Source: Hydrogenothermaceae bacterium
GTDB lineage: Bacteria; Aquificota; Aquificia; Aquificales; Hydrogenothermaceae
Direction of reading: 5' to 3'
NCBI GenBank assembly: GCA_027052485.1
Contig: JALUFA010000044.1
Span: 1 to 5,240 of the forward strand
DNA length: 5,240 nucleotides
The notes beneath the pieces are model-generated. The model saw only the letters and a list, made by a program, of their open reading frames with translations, did not search any database and was not told the origin of the DNA. The position numbers were made by a program, and so were the translations under genes. Each line of letters opens with the position of its first letter. Position 1 is the stretch's first letter. Of the stretch, positions 5,136 to 5,240 are shown piece after piece.

Positions 5136-5240
5136 TCTGATAGATACTTATCCCTTTCTAAATCTTTTTTTATTTTTTCTTTATTTTTTTCTTCTATGTA
5201 TGGCTGTTTTTTCCATACGTATCTTAGGGTTAGAACGTAC
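5132..5240 (-). CDS. C-terminal end of an unidentified gene upstream of panB (partial)
   Basis: Of the three minus-strand frames, only one is open from the window edge; it gives 35 residues ending in TGA at 5132-5134. That stop overlaps the panB start (ATGA), the typical junction of coupled operon genes. The visible tail begins YVLTLRYVWKKQPY, then turns into a Lys/Glu-rich stretch (EEKNKEKIKKDLERDKYLSE) likely to be a charged helix. The hydrophobic-then-basic look would suit the end of a membrane protein, but this is too short to assign. Not identified. Confidence 0.6.
   Translation of the reverse strand, partial: YVLTLRYVWKKQPYIEEKNKEKIKKDLERDKYLSE

Overview
The window is an AT-rich bacterial chromosome segment with six protein genes and almost no spare DNA. 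The short gaps, overlapping operon genes, Lys/Glu/Ile-rich proteins and gene content (thiamine and pantothenate synthesis) suggest a small-genome autotroph. The protein style resembles thermophilic Aquificota (Hydrogenothermaceae or Desulfurobacteriaceae), but this assignment is inferred from general character and not from any database match. No phage structural genes, rRNA, tRNA or CRISPR array are visible.

Left part (1-2112, minus strand): nrdB, the small subunit of class I ribonucleotide reductase, is followed 28 bases later by a gene that runs off the left edge of the window. That gene has no stop codon inside the window, but it translates cleanly for 365 codons. It encodes an apparent homing-type endonuclease: an N-terminal four-Cys zinc site, five tandem 'KYGV'-type repeats plus one degenerate copy, a second four-Cys zinc ribbon, and a Vsr/EDxHD-like nuclease domain cut off at the edge. 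The NrdB protein has all six metal ligands, but Phe replaces the radical-bearing Tyr and Glu replaces the usual first Asp ligand. The ligand spacing is the same as in Chlamydia trachomatis NrdB, so a class Ic (Mn/Fe) enzyme is expected.

Middle (2113-2327): a divergent intergenic region. On the nrdB side it holds a near-consensus sigma70 promoter (TTGACG, 17 bp, TATAGT) and two NrdR-box-like 16-mers whose starts are 31 bp apart, so repression of nrdB by NrdR is likely. On the other side a TATAAT box precedes a two-gene plus-strand unit.

Plus-strand unit (2328-3778): a polytopic membrane protein of the TauE/SafE-UreH-DsbD-like type with HCxGMCG and LPCP motifs and a GHHH tail, then thiG (thiazole synthase) behind a strong AGGAGG site.

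Right part (3746-5240, minus strand): a tightly coupled operon of an unidentified gene (only its C-terminus is in the window), then panB (ketopantoate hydroxymethyltransferase), then a Sua5/TsaC-family gene. The junctions are an ATGA overlap and a 17-base overlap. The Sua5/TsaC gene and thiG converge and overlap by 33 bases.

The most interesting parts are the nuclease gene attached to nrdB, the radical-Tyr-less NrdB itself, and its NrdR-type control region.
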